64,000 nucleotides of DNA from Curtobacterium aurantiacum (GTDB taxonomy: Bacteria; Actinomycetota; Actinomycetes; Actinomycetales; Microbacteriaceae), in contig NZ_JAHEWN010000010.1 in NCBI RefSeq assembly GCF_018598555.1, positions 89,824 through 153,823 of the forward strand, in the 5' to 3' direction. Below the pieces are notes generated by a model. That model saw only the letters and a list, made by a program, of their open reading frames with translations, ran no database searches and was not told the origin of the DNA. The position numbers and the translations under genes were made by a program. Positions within the stretch are counted from its first letter, which is position 1. Every line of letters starts with the position of its first letter. Shown piece by piece: positions 23,381 to 30,948 of this stretch.

Positions 23381-24988
23381 GTGCACGTGCTGGGACCGGA
23401 ACTGGTGGTCGTGCTCGGCCTCGCCATCGCACTGACGGCCGCCGTCGCCGACCGCATCCGGGTCGCACCACCCGTGCTGCTCCTGGTGTTCGGCGCGCTG
23501 CTCGGGCTCGTGCCGGAGTTCGCGAACGTCGAGCTCCCGGCCGAGGCGGTCCTGCTCCTCTTCCTCCCGGCGCTGCTGTACTGGGAGAGCCTGACGACGT
23601 CGCTCCGCGAGATCCGCAAGAACCTGCGCGGCATCGTCCTGATGGGCACCCTGCTCGTCGTGGTCACCGCCGGCGCGGTCGCCGTCCTGCTGCACCTGCT
23701 CGGCATGCCGTGGGGCCCGGCCTGGGTGCTCGGTGCCGCGGTCGCCCCGACCGACGCGACCGCGGTCGGCGTGCTCACGAAGATGCTGCCCCGGCGGAAC
23801 GTCACGGTGCTCCGCGCCGAGAGCCTCGTGAACGACGGCACCACCCTCGTGGTCTACGGCATCGCCGTCGCCGTGACCGTCGGCACGCAGGAGCTCACGT
23901 TCTGGGGTGTGTCGGGCATGCTCGTGCTCTCCTACATCGGCGGGGTCGCCGCCGGACTCGCCGCCGCCTGGATCGGCACGATGGTGCTGCGGCGCGTCGA
24001 CACCGTGGTCCTCGAGAACCTCGTCACCCTGCTCGTCCCGTTCGCCGCGTTCCTCGCCGCCGAGGCGATCGAGGCCTCCGGGGTGCTCGCGGTGGTGGCG
24101 GCCGGCATCGTCGTGAGCCAGGTCGGCCCGAAGCTCGACCGCGCCGAGACCCGGCAGCAGGTGCGCGCGTTCTGGTCGTTCCTGACCTTCCTGCTCAACG
24201 GCGCACTGTTCGTGCTGGTCGGCATCGAGGCGATGGTCGCCGCACGCGCACTCGACCCCGCCGACCTGCTGCGCGGGACCGGGATCGTCTTCGCGGTCGC
24301 CGTGCTGCTCGTCATCGTGCGGTTCGCGTTCCTGAACGCCGCGGGCGGGACCATCTGGCTCGTCACCCGGCGCACCGGCGGAGAACCGCGCGAGGGGCAC
24401 CGCGACCGGCTCGTCAGCGGGTTCGCCGGGTTCCGGGGCGCGGTGTCGCTCGCCATGGCCGTCGCCGTGCCACGCACGCTGGAGTCCGGTGGCGACTTCC
24501 CCGAGCGCGACCTCATCGTCTTCGTCACCGCCGGGGTGGTCATCGTCACGATCGTCGGGCAGGCCCTCGTGCTGCCGGCCGTCCTGCGCCGCGCCGCGCT
24601 GCCCGAGGACGAGTCCGTCAGCGAGGAACGTCGCTACGCCGAACGCACCGCGATCGAGGAGGCGCTCGACGCGCTCCCCCGTCTCGCACGGTCGACCGGA
24701 GCCGATCGTGCCACGGTGGATCGACTGCGGAAGGACTACGAGGCCCACCTCGACGTGATCGAGGCCCGCGAAGGGGACGACGACGACCACCCCGCGCTGC
24801 AGCGGCACGACAACGCGGTCGCCCTCGAGCTCGCACTCGTGCAGCACAAGGCGAGAACCCTCTTGCGCTTGCGGGACGCCGACGAGATCGACGACCTGGT
24901 GCTGCGCCAGGTGCGTGCCGGGTACGACGCCGAAGAGGCACGGCTGGACGGCATGGAGTCGGTGGCTTCGCCGCCCACGTCGTCGTAG
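23381..24988 (+). CDS. CPA1-family Na+/H+ antiporter
   Basis: 535 residues from GTG 23381 (GTG 23387 possible). About 12 membrane helices carry the NhaP/NHE signatures VAPTDATAVG (~120-130) and the ion-binding ND of ESLVNDGTTLVVYG (~147-160), plus GFRGAVSLAMA (~348-358). The C-terminal ~130 residues are soluble, charged and helical (KDYEAHLDVIEAREGDDDDH) and are likely a regulatory tail. It exports sodium in exchange for protons. A terminator follows. Confidence 0.9.
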   Translation: MHVLGPELVVVLGLAIALTAAVADRIRVAPPVLLLVFGALLGLVPEFANVELPAEAVLLLFLPALLYWESLTTSLREIRKNLRGIVLMGTLLVVVTAGAVAVLLHLLGMPWGPAWVLGAAVAPTDATAVGVLTKMLPRRNVTVLRAESLVNDGTTLVVYGIAVAVTVGTQELTFWGVSGMLVLSYIGGVAAGLAAAWIGTMVLRRVDTVVLENLVTLLVPFAAFLAAEAIEASGVLAVVAAGIVVSQVGPKLDRAETRQQVRAFWSFLTFLLNGALFVLVGIEAMVAARALDPADLLRGTGIVFAVAVLLVIVRFAFLNAAGGTIWLVTRRTGGEPREGHRDRLVSGFAGFRGAVSLAMAVAVPRTLESGGDFPERDLIVFVTAGVVIVTIVGQALVLPAVLRRAALPEDESVSEERRYAERTAIEEALDALPRLARSTGADRATVDRLRKDYEAHLDVIEAREGDDDDHPALQRHDNAVALELALVQHKARTLLRLRDADEIDDLVLRQVRAGYDAEEARLDGMESVASPPTSS

Positions 24989-25016
24989 GGCGATCCGGGG
25001 CACACCTGGTCGAAGC

Positions 25017-25053
25017 GGGCGTACCCGGTCTGTTGTTCCGACCAGGTACGCCC
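25017..25053. terminator. Terminator between convergent genes
   Basis: GGGCGTACC (25017-25025) pairs with GGTACGCCC (25045-25053); further inner pairing (CGGTC with GACC) extends the stem. It can serve both the antiporter and the convergent minus-strand gene ending at 25157. Confidence 0.65.
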
Positions 25054-25156
25054 GTTTCCCGTTCCCATCGCGGCCGTCATGGGAAGGAACGCGCTCGCTC
25101 ATGTGCGCCGCAGCAGCGCGACGCCAGGGTGACGCCCCGTCCAGCTCGACGTGTGC

Positions 25157-25618
25157 TCAGCGCGAGAGTCCGACCGACACGGCCGCGGTCGACGGACCAC
25201 CGCACCGCTCGTCCTGGTCGCCCTGCTCGTCGCGGACCCAGCGCAGCGCGACCGATCGACTGAGGAGTAGACGGTCCTCTCGGTCGTAGACAGCGACCCG
25301 GCCCACGGTGGGGAGGCCGGAGTCTGCCGTCGTCCGCCAGACGGCACCTCCGGGCACGGGCGTGGGCGACGGCTCCGGCGCGACCTCGGCGGGGACCAGC
25401 GGTGGGTCCGACGGAGTCGGCGGCGTGCAGCGTGCTCCCCCACACGTGCGGACGAGAGCGACGTCGCTCAGGTCCCCGGCATCTCCGGTGACCGTGACCT
25501 CGACCGTGTTCAACCACCCGCTGGCGGTGCACGACGTCACGCCGAAGCTGCACACGGACACGACCGCAACGAGCACCAGGGTGCACCCGGCGCCGAGGAT
25601 CGCTCGGACAGTCCACAC
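25157..25618 (-). CDS. Putative secreted or membrane-anchored hypothetical protein
   Basis: About 153 residues from GTG 25618, chosen because AGGA lies 7 bases upstream; GTG 25633 is an alternative. The N-terminus is a hydrophobic signal segment (AILGAGCTLVLVAVVSVCSF). The exported part has four or more Cys (TSCTASG, VRTCGGARCTPP, ERCGGPS), a Pro-rich middle and a beta-rich end, suggesting a small disulfide-bonded domain. No family is recognised. Confidence 0.55.
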   Translation of the reverse strand: MWTVRAILGAGCTLVLVAVVSVCSFGVTSCTASGWLNTVEVTVTGDAGDLSDVALVRTCGGARCTPPTPSDPPLVPAEVAPEPSPTPVPGGAVWRTTADSGLPTVGRVAVYDREDRLLLSRSVALRWVRDEQGDQDERCGGPSTAAVSVGLSR

Positions 25619-25746
25619 GCGCCCATCCTGCACCGGGAACGCTACCCTGGCCGCAGTGATCCTCCGTCTCCCTCGGTGACCCACCGGGCACCCAGCACCA
25701 CCGGTTCACCCCGCCGACGCGCGGGGGTGGTCTCGTGCGCCCGGAC

Positions 25747-25770
25747 GGGGAACTCCACCAGGAGTTCCCC
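25747..25770. repeat. Perfect 10-bp inverted repeat in a 5' leader
   Basis: GGGGAACTCC, 4 bases, GGAGTTCCCC. It lies 41-64 bases upstream of the pentapeptide-repeat gene start, after any likely promoter, so it could be a leader attenuator hairpin or an operator. No U-run follows. Confidence 0.5.
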
Positions 25771-25810
25771 CGCCCGGCACACCATCCAGACCACCAGAGG
25801 AAGACACTCC

Positions 25811-26692
25811 ATGACGACCACCGACCGGTCCGCCCTGCGCGCGGACTGCGGCAACTGCTTCGCGCTCTGCTGCACCGTCTTCGGGTTCCAGCGCTCCGCC
25901 GACTTCCCGATCGACAAACCCGCCGGTACCCCCTGCGACAACCTCGCAGACGACTTCTCCTGCACCATCCACCAGGCGCTGCGGCCGAGGGGGTTCCGGG
26001 GCTGCACCGTCTTCGACTGCTCGGGTGCGGGCCAGTACGTGTCCCAGACCCTCTACGACGGGGTCAGTTGGCGTGCGGACCCGGACTCCCGTGCGGAGAT
26101 GTTCCGGGTGTTCCCGATCGTCCGCAGACTGCACGAGATGCTCTGGCACCTCGCCGAGGCACGGGACCGTGCGGTGACCCCGGACTCGGCAGACGACGCT
26201 GCCCTCCTCGCGCAGGAGATCCGCCGAAGCCTCGACGCTGGCCGTCCGACGCTCCTCGCGCTGGACGTGGAACCACTGCACGCTCGAGTGCGCGATGTCC
26301 TGGTCGAGGTGAGCGCCGAGGTCCGGGGCAGGTACTGCGCCGGCGATGCCGACGCTCCGGACGGCCTGCTGCGACCGGGGGCGGACCTCGCAGGTCGCGA
26401 CCTCCGGGCGCGGTCACTGCGGGGGGCCGACCTGCGGGGAGCCACGGTGATCGCGGCGGACCTGCGCGGTGTCGACCTGTCCGGTGTCGACCTGCTCGGC
26501 GCCGACCTGCGGGATGCACGGGTCGACGGAGCGGACCTGTCCACGGCGGTGTTCCTCACACAGGCGCAGGTGAACGCGGCGCACGGAGACGACACCACGG
26601 CGCTCCCCCACGGTGTCGATCGACCGACGCACTGGACGTCGACGGTGGCGCCGGCGGGGCCGTGTCCGCCGAGACGGTGCACCGCACGCTGA
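25811..26692 (+). CDS. Cys-rich protein with C-terminal pentapeptide repeats
   Basis: 293 residues from ATG 25811 (AGAGGAAG upstream). The N-terminal ~80 residues contain seven or eight Cys in a YkgJ-like pattern (CGNCFALCC, PCDNL, SCTIH, GCTVFDC), probably binding zinc or an iron-sulfur cluster. A helical middle follows, then a pentapeptide-repeat block (ADLAGRDLRARSLRGADLRG, repeated to ~residue 245), which forms a right-handed quadrilateral beta-helix. Such proteins are sometimes DNA mimics, but nothing here proves it. The combination is unusual; I cannot name the function. Confidence 0.7.
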   Translation: MTTTDRSALRADCGNCFALCCTVFGFQRSADFPIDKPAGTPCDNLADDFSCTIHQALRPRGFRGCTVFDCSGAGQYVSQTLYDGVSWRADPDSRAEMFRVFPIVRRLHEMLWHLAEARDRAVTPDSADDAALLAQEIRRSLDAGRPTLLALDVEPLHARVRDVLVEVSAEVRGRYCAGDADAPDGLLRPGADLAGRDLRARSLRGADLRGATVIAADLRGVDLSGVDLLGADLRDARVDGADLSTAVFLTQAQVNAAHGDDTTALPHGVDRPTHWTSTVAPAGPCPPRRCTAR

Positions 26693-26930
26693 TGGCACTG
26701 CTGCAGTCGAACCTGGCCGCCGTCGCACCGACCGCGGAATGGACCTCGCGCTCGCCGGGGTGGCGATCCCCCGTGACACCCTCCCGGGCTCGGCCACCGC
26801 GGGTGCCGGCGCTTCCCGACGAACTGACCGCTCCTGGTCGCGCACCCTCGTCGCACGGACAGCGCTGGCCGCACCTTGCGAAGCCCGCAACCACACCGGC
26901 GCACGCTGGAGCGGACCGTGAGGAGTGCCC

Positions 26931-27326
26931 ATGACCGCCGAACCGACCATCCGTCACCTGCACGACGCCCCGGAGGAGGTCTGGGACGACGCCCGCGGAA
27001 GCATCTCGTTCCGCACCGCGATCGGTGACGGCACGACCCCGACTGCGGACCTGTGCTCCGGGGTCGCGCTGATCGACCCGGGCGGCTGGCTCGCGCCGCA
27101 CCGTCACCAGGCACCGGAGGTCTACCAGGTCCTGACGGGGCTGGCCGTGGTCACACTCGACGGCGAGGAACACGAGGTCCGCGGCGGGACAGCCGTCTTC
27201 ATCCCGTCGAACTGCGAGCACGGCATCCGGAACACCGGCGACACCCCGCTGGAGCTCGTGTACGTGTACGCGGCGGACTCGGTGCTCGACGTCGAGTACT
27301 CCTGGTCCTCGGCCCAGGTCGAGTGA
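26931..27326 (+). CDS. Cupin-domain protein
   Basis: 131 residues from ATG 26931 with GAGGAG upstream. One beta-barrel cupin domain with metal ligands H-x-H-x4-E (PHRHQAPEVYQVL, ~57-69) and a second motif ending in CEHGIRNTGDTPLELVYVY (His ~96). Small single-domain cupins may be enzymes, isomerases or sugar/metal binders, so the substrate cannot be given. The 238 bp upstream hold no gene I can support. Confidence 0.8.
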   Translation: MTAEPTIRHLHDAPEEVWDDARGSISFRTAIGDGTTPTADLCSGVALIDPGGWLAPHRHQAPEVYQVLTGLAVVTLDGEEHEVRGGTAVFIPSNCEHGIRNTGDTPLELVYVYAADSVLDVEYSWSSAQVE

Positions 27327-27350
27327 CATCCGTTCTCATCTATAAATGTA

Positions 27351-27379
27351 TTGCAACTCCTGCATACGTGACGTACGGT
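27351..27379 (+). promoter_or_regulatory. Promoter/operator of the His-rich protein gene
   Basis: TTGCAA, 17 bases, TACGGT gives a sigma-70-type promoter in a locally AT-rich stretch. The spacer contains GCATACGT (27362-27369); the reverse complement ACGTATGC occurs at 27633-27640 inside the promoter of the neighbouring ArsR gene. A shared operator for that zinc-type repressor is the simplest reading. Confidence 0.5.
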
Positions 27380-27415
27380 GGGCACATCCCAACCGCCGAT
27401 CAGCAGGAGGTCACC

Positions 27416-27571
27416 ATGGCCGAGCACGAGAACAGCGCCGAGCACACCATCGCCGAGCACACCCACCAGGACGGCTGCGGCCACGAGACGGTGCAGCACG
27501 ACGACCACGTCGACTTCGTCCACGACGGTCACAAGCACGCCGAGCACGGTGACCACTACGACGAGCACTGA
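27416..27571 (+). CDS. Histidine-rich small metal-binding protein, 51 aa
   Basis: 51 residues, 13 of them His and one Cys (HTHQDGCGHETVQHDD, FVHDGHKHAEHGDH). AGCAGGAGG lies just upstream, an excellent ribosome site. There is no membrane segment although close relatives are often labelled zinc transporter permease. It most likely buffers or delivers Zn2+ or Ni2+ in the cytoplasm. The next gene is an ArsR repressor with a zinc-site motif, and both promoters share an 8-bp word in inverted orientation. Confidence 0.75.
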   Translation: MAEHENSAEHTIAEHTHQDGCGHETVQHDDHVDFVHDGHKHAEHGDHYDEH

Positions 27572-27624
27572 TCCTCGGATCAGCACGGACGGCCCCGACG
27601 CGACACCGCGCCGGGGCCGTCGTC

Positions 27625-27663
27625 TTGCATGCACGTATGCGCGTGCGCTTACATGAGTGCATG
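27625..27663 (+). promoter_or_regulatory. Promoter/operator of the zinc-type ArsR gene
   Basis: TTGCAT, 18 bases, TTACAT would start transcription at or next to ATG 27661, making the mRNA leaderless. The inverted repeat CATGCAC (27628-27634) / GTGCATG (27657-27663) spans it, and ACGTATGC (27633-27640) matches the upstream promoter. This is consistent with autoregulation. Confidence 0.5.
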
Positions 27664-27951
27664 TCAGACGGGATCGAAGCGGCGGCGGAGCTCTTCAAGG
27701 CGCTCTCCTCGCCCGCACGACTGCGCATCCTCGCGGTGCTGATCTCCGAGTCGTCCGATGTCGGGTCCCTGGCCGAGGCGACCGAACTCTCGCAACCCCT
27801 GGTTTCCCAGCACCTGCGGACCCTGCGACTCGCCGGCATCGTGCAGGTCGAGCGCATCGGACGGAACGCCGTCTACTCGCTGCACGACGAACACATCGCG
27901 CACATCGTCGGCGACGCGGTCAGTCACGTCACCGAGACCGAAGCGCGCTGA
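27661..27951 (+). CDS. ArsR/SmtB-family zinc-sensing repressor
   Basis: 96 residues from ATG 27661 (an in-frame ATG at 27625 is less likely given the promoter). The winged HTH is clear (LSQPLVSQHLRTLRLAGIVQ, ~43-62). Helix 5 carries D76-x-H78, ten residues, H89-x-x-E92, exactly the alpha-5 metal site of SmtB/CzrA-type zinc sensors. There are no Cys residues. It should release DNA when Zn2+ binds and so derepress the His-rich protein gene and possibly the CDF gene. Confidence 0.88.
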   Translation: MSDGIEAAAELFKALSSPARLRILAVLISESSDVGSLAEATELSQPLVSQHLRTLRLAGIVQVERIGRNAVYSLHDEHIAHIVGDAVSHVTETEAR

Positions 27952-27969
27952 CCCGGCGCCCATCACGGC

Positions 27970-28644
27970 TCAGCAGCAGTCGCAGCCGTCGCCCTCCCGC
28001 TCCCCCGTCAGCGCCGACACCGGCTGCTTGCAGGCGTCGCCGCGCCACGCCTCGAGTCCCTCGCGCACCGCGAACCCGACCACGACGAGCCCGGCCAGCG
28101 GATCGGCCCACCACCAGCCGAACACGCTGTTCGCCAGCAGGCCGAGCAGCACCGCCGCGGACAGGTAGCTGCAGATCAGCGTCTGCTTCGAGTCGGCGAC
28201 CGCCGAGGCGGAACCGAGCTCGCGTCCGGTCCGCCGTTCCACCAAGCTCAGGAACGGCATGACCGCCAGGCTGACCGCGGCCAGGACGATGCCGACCGGA
28301 CTGTGCTCCGGCGAGCGGACGCCCGTGAAGGTCAGGACGGCGTCGACGCTGACCACGAGCGCAAGACCGAAGAAGGAGACCGCGATCACCCGGAGCGCCG
28401 TCCGTTCCCGGGCCTCCGGGTCGCGACCGGCGAACTGCCACGCGACGGCGGCGGCTGACAGCACCTCGACGATCGAGTCGAGCCCGAAGCCGATCAGCGC
28501 GGTGGACGACGCCACCGATCCGGCTGCGATGGCGACGACGGCCTCGATCACGTTGTACGTGATCGTCGCCGCGACGATCCACCTGATCCGTCGCCGGAGC
28601 ACGTCGACGCGGACCGGTGCGAGCGACACCCCAGCCGTGCTCAC
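27970..28644 (-). CDS. Cation diffusion facilitator (CDF) metal exporter
   Basis: 224 residues from GTG 28644. Membrane helices 2 and 5 carry the transport-site residues: Asp56 and Glu60 in GFGLDSIVEV, Asp151 in VADSKQTLICSYL. It is shorter than classical CDFs because the cytoplasmic C-terminal domain is replaced by a short tail ending GDGCDCC, which may bind metal. GTGA overlap with the upstream cmtR-like gene means it is co-translated with that repressor. Likely cargo: Zn2+, Cd2+ or Co2+. Confidence 0.85.
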   Translation of the reverse strand: MSTAGVSLAPVRVDVLRRRIRWIVAATITYNVIEAVVAIAAGSVASSTALIGFGLDSIVEVLSAAAVAWQFAGRDPEARERTALRVIAVSFFGLALVVSVDAVLTFTGVRSPEHSPVGIVLAAVSLAVMPFLSLVERRTGRELGSASAVADSKQTLICSYLSAAVLLGLLANSVFGWWWADPLAGLVVVGFAVREGLEAWRGDACKQPVSALTGEREGDGCDCC

Positions 28645-28982
28645 CGCTCGACCTCACAGCCGAGGGCAGTGACCCCGCCGTCGTCCACGACGTCGACCGC
28701 CAGCACCACGTCGACCAGGGACTCGAGCGCCGTCGTCAGGTTGCGGTCCGCGAGTTCGTACCGGGTCCGACGCCCTTCCGGTACCGCGACGACGATGCCG
28801 CACCCGCGCAGGCACGCCAGGTGGTTCGACACGTTCGTGCGCGTCAGGTCCAGTTCCTCTGCGAGCCGCGCCGGGTAGCCCGGCCCGTCGAGCAGTCGGA
28901 GCAGGATCCGGGCACGGGTGGGATCGGAGAGCGCTCGCCCGAGCCGGTTCAGGACGTCGAGACGCGGAGCAATGGTCAGCAC
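28641..28982 (-). CDS. cmtR: CmtR-like cadmium/lead-sensing ArsR repressor
   Basis: 113 residues from GTG 28982. The sequence follows mycobacterial CmtR closely (RLGRALSDPTRARIL, LTRTNVSNHLACLRGCG). The metal ligands Cys57 and Cys61 fall at exactly the same numbers as in CmtR; the third ligand (Cys102 there) may be Cys109 here. CmtR senses Cd2+/Pb2+ and controls an exporter, here the CDF gene with which it overlaps. A -10 box next to the start suggests a leaderless mRNA. Confidence 0.85.
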   Translation of the reverse strand: MLTIAPRLDVLNRLGRALSDPTRARILLRLLDGPGYPARLAEELDLTRTNVSNHLACLRGCGIVVAVPEGRRTRYELADRNLTTALESLVDVVLAVDVVDDGGVTALGCEVER

Positions 28983-28994
28983 ACGCTGACTATA
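28975..28994 (-). promoter_or_regulatory. CmtR-type operator and -10 box
   Basis: GTCAGC-ACAC-GCTGAC (28975-28990) is a perfect 6-bp dyad that covers the GTG start of the repressor. TATAGT on the minus strand (28994-28989) is a good -10, placing the start site at about 28982, the first base of the start codon. Confidence 0.55.
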
Positions 28995-29021
28995 GGGCTC
29001 CCGGTGCCGGCGACACCAGCC

Positions 29022-29558
29022 TCAGAGCTCTTCACCACGCACCAGCGATCGGATCCCGGGGAGCGCTGCTCGCGCCGGGTCCGCCGCCTCGTCGACGATC
29101 ACCGCGATGCCCACGAGCCGTGCCCCGCACCGCTCGACGAGGGCAGCAGTGGCGACGGCCTGGCTGCCGGTCTCCACCCAGTCGTCGACGAGCACGACCC
29201 GCTGACCGGATCCGACCAGGTCGGCACGCAGGGACAGGGTGCGGCGGTTCCCGCGGTAGTCCGGTCCGGTCTGCTGTTCGACGACGGGGCCGGGGAAGAC
29301 CGTGCCGTCCTTCCGCACCGGGGCGAAGCCGACGCCGAGCGCCAGCGCGACGGCCGGCCCGAGCACGAAGCCGCGCGACTCCACACCGACCACGACGTCC
29401 GGACGGTCGTCCGCTGCCGTCGCGGCGATGCCCTCGACGATCGCGCGGAGCGCCACCGGTTCCCGCAGCATCGACCACGTGTCGGCGTCGCCGTCGATCC
29501 ACCGGAAGTGCTCCAGGACGGCCCGGCGCCCCCGTTCGACCGCAGCTGCATCGCTCAC
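29022..29558 (-). CDS. Adenine phosphoribosyltransferase-like PRTase
   Basis: 178 residues from GTG 29558. The PRPP-binding motif is VVLVDDWVETGSQA (~120-133). The hood/substrate region VVVGVESRGFVLGPAVAL (~54-71) and flexible-loop VRKDGTVFPG segment are like Apt. True Apt has DDLLATGGT; the Trp and Ser changes here suggest a variant purine or nucleotide-salvage PRTase. It is the last gene of the non-flagellar block, 145 bp from flgE. Confidence 0.78.
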   Translation of the reverse strand: MSDAAAVERGRRAVLEHFRWIDGDADTWSMLREPVALRAIVEGIAATAADDRPDVVVGVESRGFVLGPAVALALGVGFAPVRKDGTVFPGPVVEQQTGPDYRGNRRTLSLRADLVGSGQRVVLVDDWVETGSQAVATAALVERCGARLVGIAVIVDEAADPARAALPGIRSLVRGEEL

Positions 29559-29601
29559 GGACTCACCCTAGGCGTGCCGCACCTCCGGTTGGACGACGGA
29601 T

Positions 29602-29654
29602 GGTGAGCAGGAACGGTCGGGTCCCCCTTCAGCACTCGACCGTTCCTGCTCACC
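29602..29654. terminator. Strong hairpin downstream of flgE
   Basis: GGTGAGCAGGAACGGTCG (29602-29619) and CGACCGTTCCTGCTCACC (29637-29654) are an 18-bp perfect inverted repeat with a 17-base loop. It lies 48 bases past the flgE stop and before the PRTase gene. It is the likely end of the flgB-flgE transcript. Confidence 0.7.
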
Positions 29655-29656
29655 AA

Positions 29657-29702
29657 GCGCCCGCGCCCGCGCCCGCGCCGGCGCCCGCGCCCGCGCCCGC
29701 GC
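29657..29702. repeat. GCGCCC hexanucleotide microsatellite abutting the flgE stop
   Basis: About seven tandem GCGCCC units with one variant (GCGCCG), ending directly at the flgE stop codon. The tract is non-coding for flgE as written. Confidence 0.75.
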
Positions 29703-30878
29703 CTAGCGCTTCAGGTTCGTCAGCTCCTGCAGCACCTCGTCCGAGGTCGTGATGATCCGCGCGTTCGCCTGGAACCCGCGCTGCGCCACGATCAGGTTCG
29801 TGAACTCCTGCGACAGGTCGACGTTCGACATCTCGAGCGTCCCCGCCGCGAGCGAACCCACGCCAGCGGAGCCGGGGCCGCCGACCGTCGCGCCGCCCGA
29901 GTTCGCGGTGGCCCGGTAGCCCGACGCCCCGGTCTTCTCGAGCCCGGCCGGGTTGGCGAAGGTGGCGAGGGCGATGCGGCCCAGCGCGAGCGACGCACCG
30001 TTCGAGAACGTGCCCGTGACGGTGCCGTCCTTCGAGATCGAGTAGCCCTGCAGCGCCCCGGCCTCGCGACCGTTCTGCGAACCGATCGCCGCGGTGTTCA
30101 GCGACGCGAACCCGGTCAGGTCGCCCATGTCGACGCGGATGCCGCCGACGGCGAGGGTCCCGCCGGCGGTCAGCTTGCCGTCGGTCCCGAAGGTCAACGA
30201 GGTCGTCGCCGTGGTGCCCTGACCGTTGCGTCCGGTCACGTCCCAGCCGGCGGCGGTGCGCGTGTAGGCGAGGGACATCGTGTGCTTGGCGCCCGAGGCG
30301 TCGTACACGGTTGCCTCGCGCGTGATGGTCTGGCCGACCGCTGTCTCGGACGGCAGGTTGCCGGCGACGGTGGCTGCGGTGGTGCGGACGGCCGGGGCGG
30401 CGGCCTCGAGCGGCAGCACGATGTCGGACAGCTGCCCGTTCTCGTTGACGACGCCGTTGGTGGCCGGGTAGCCCTGCACGATCTTGCCGTCGGCGGTGAC
30501 GAGACGGCCGTTCGCGTCGAAGTCGAACGCACCGGCGCGGGTGTAGACGGTGTCGTTGCCCAGACGGGTGACGAAGAAGCCGTCGCCCGAGATCATCAGG
30601 TCGGTGGCCTTGCCGGTGGCCTGCGCGGAGCCCTGCGCGAAGTTCGTGGAGACACCCGCCACCTGCACGCCGAGGCCGATCTGGGCCGGGTTCGTGCCGC
30701 CGACGCCGGTCTGCGGTCCGCCGGCGCCCTGGGTCATCTGCGACAGGGTGTCCTGGAAGACGGTGGTCGAGCCCTTGAAGCCGACGGTGTTGACGTTGGC
30801 GATGTTGTTGCCGGTGACGTCGAGCATCTGCTGGTGGGAGCGGAGGCCGGAGATCCCGGAGTAGAGCGAGCGGAGCAT
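29703..30878 (-). CDS. flgE: Flagellar hook protein FlgE
   Basis: 391 residues. The N-terminal rod/hook motif (MLRSLYSGISGLRSHQQMLD, VTGNNIANVNTVGFKGS) and the C-terminal coil (SNVDLSQEFTNLIVAQRGFQ, ANARIITTSDEVLQEL) frame the FlgE D1 domain with VYTRAGAFDFDANGRLV. It polymerises into the hook. The leader (30879-30948) has three near-repeats of TTCTTCCTCG, a pyrimidine-rich tract, before the GAAAGGA ribosome site. Confidence 0.96.
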   Translation of the reverse strand: MLRSLYSGISGLRSHQQMLDVTGNNIANVNTVGFKGSTTVFQDTLSQMTQGAGGPQTGVGGTNPAQIGLGVQVAGVSTNFAQGSAQATGKATDLMISGDGFFVTRLGNDTVYTRAGAFDFDANGRLVTADGKIVQGYPATNGVVNENGQLSDIVLPLEAAAPAVRTTAATVAGNLPSETAVGQTITREATVYDASGAKHTMSLAYTRTAAGWDVTGRNGQGTTATTSLTFGTDGKLTAGGTLAVGGIRVDMGDLTGFASLNTAAIGSQNGREAGALQGYSISKDGTVTGTFSNGASLALGRIALATFANPAGLEKTGASGYRATANSGGATVGGPGSAGVGSLAAGTLEMSNVDLSQEFTNLIVAQRGFQANARIITTSDEVLQELTNLKR

Positions 30879-30948
30879 GGTGCGTCCTTTCGGAGAGGCA
30901 GGAAGATCGAGGAAGAACGAGGAAGAACGGCGGAAGGAGGAGGGGGCG

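Noticed and set aside
24736..25080. Minus-strand frame over the end of the antiporter gene
   Set aside because: It runs through the terminator hairpin and opposite a charged C-terminal tail; no supporting start signal.
26693..26930. Possible small gene between the pentapeptide protein and the cupin
   Set aside because: Short Arg-rich frames only, without a ribosome site or recognisable features.
16122..29558. Prophage or integrative element inside the flagellar locus
   Set aside because: No integrase, recombinase, tRNA or flanking direct repeat found; base composition looks native.
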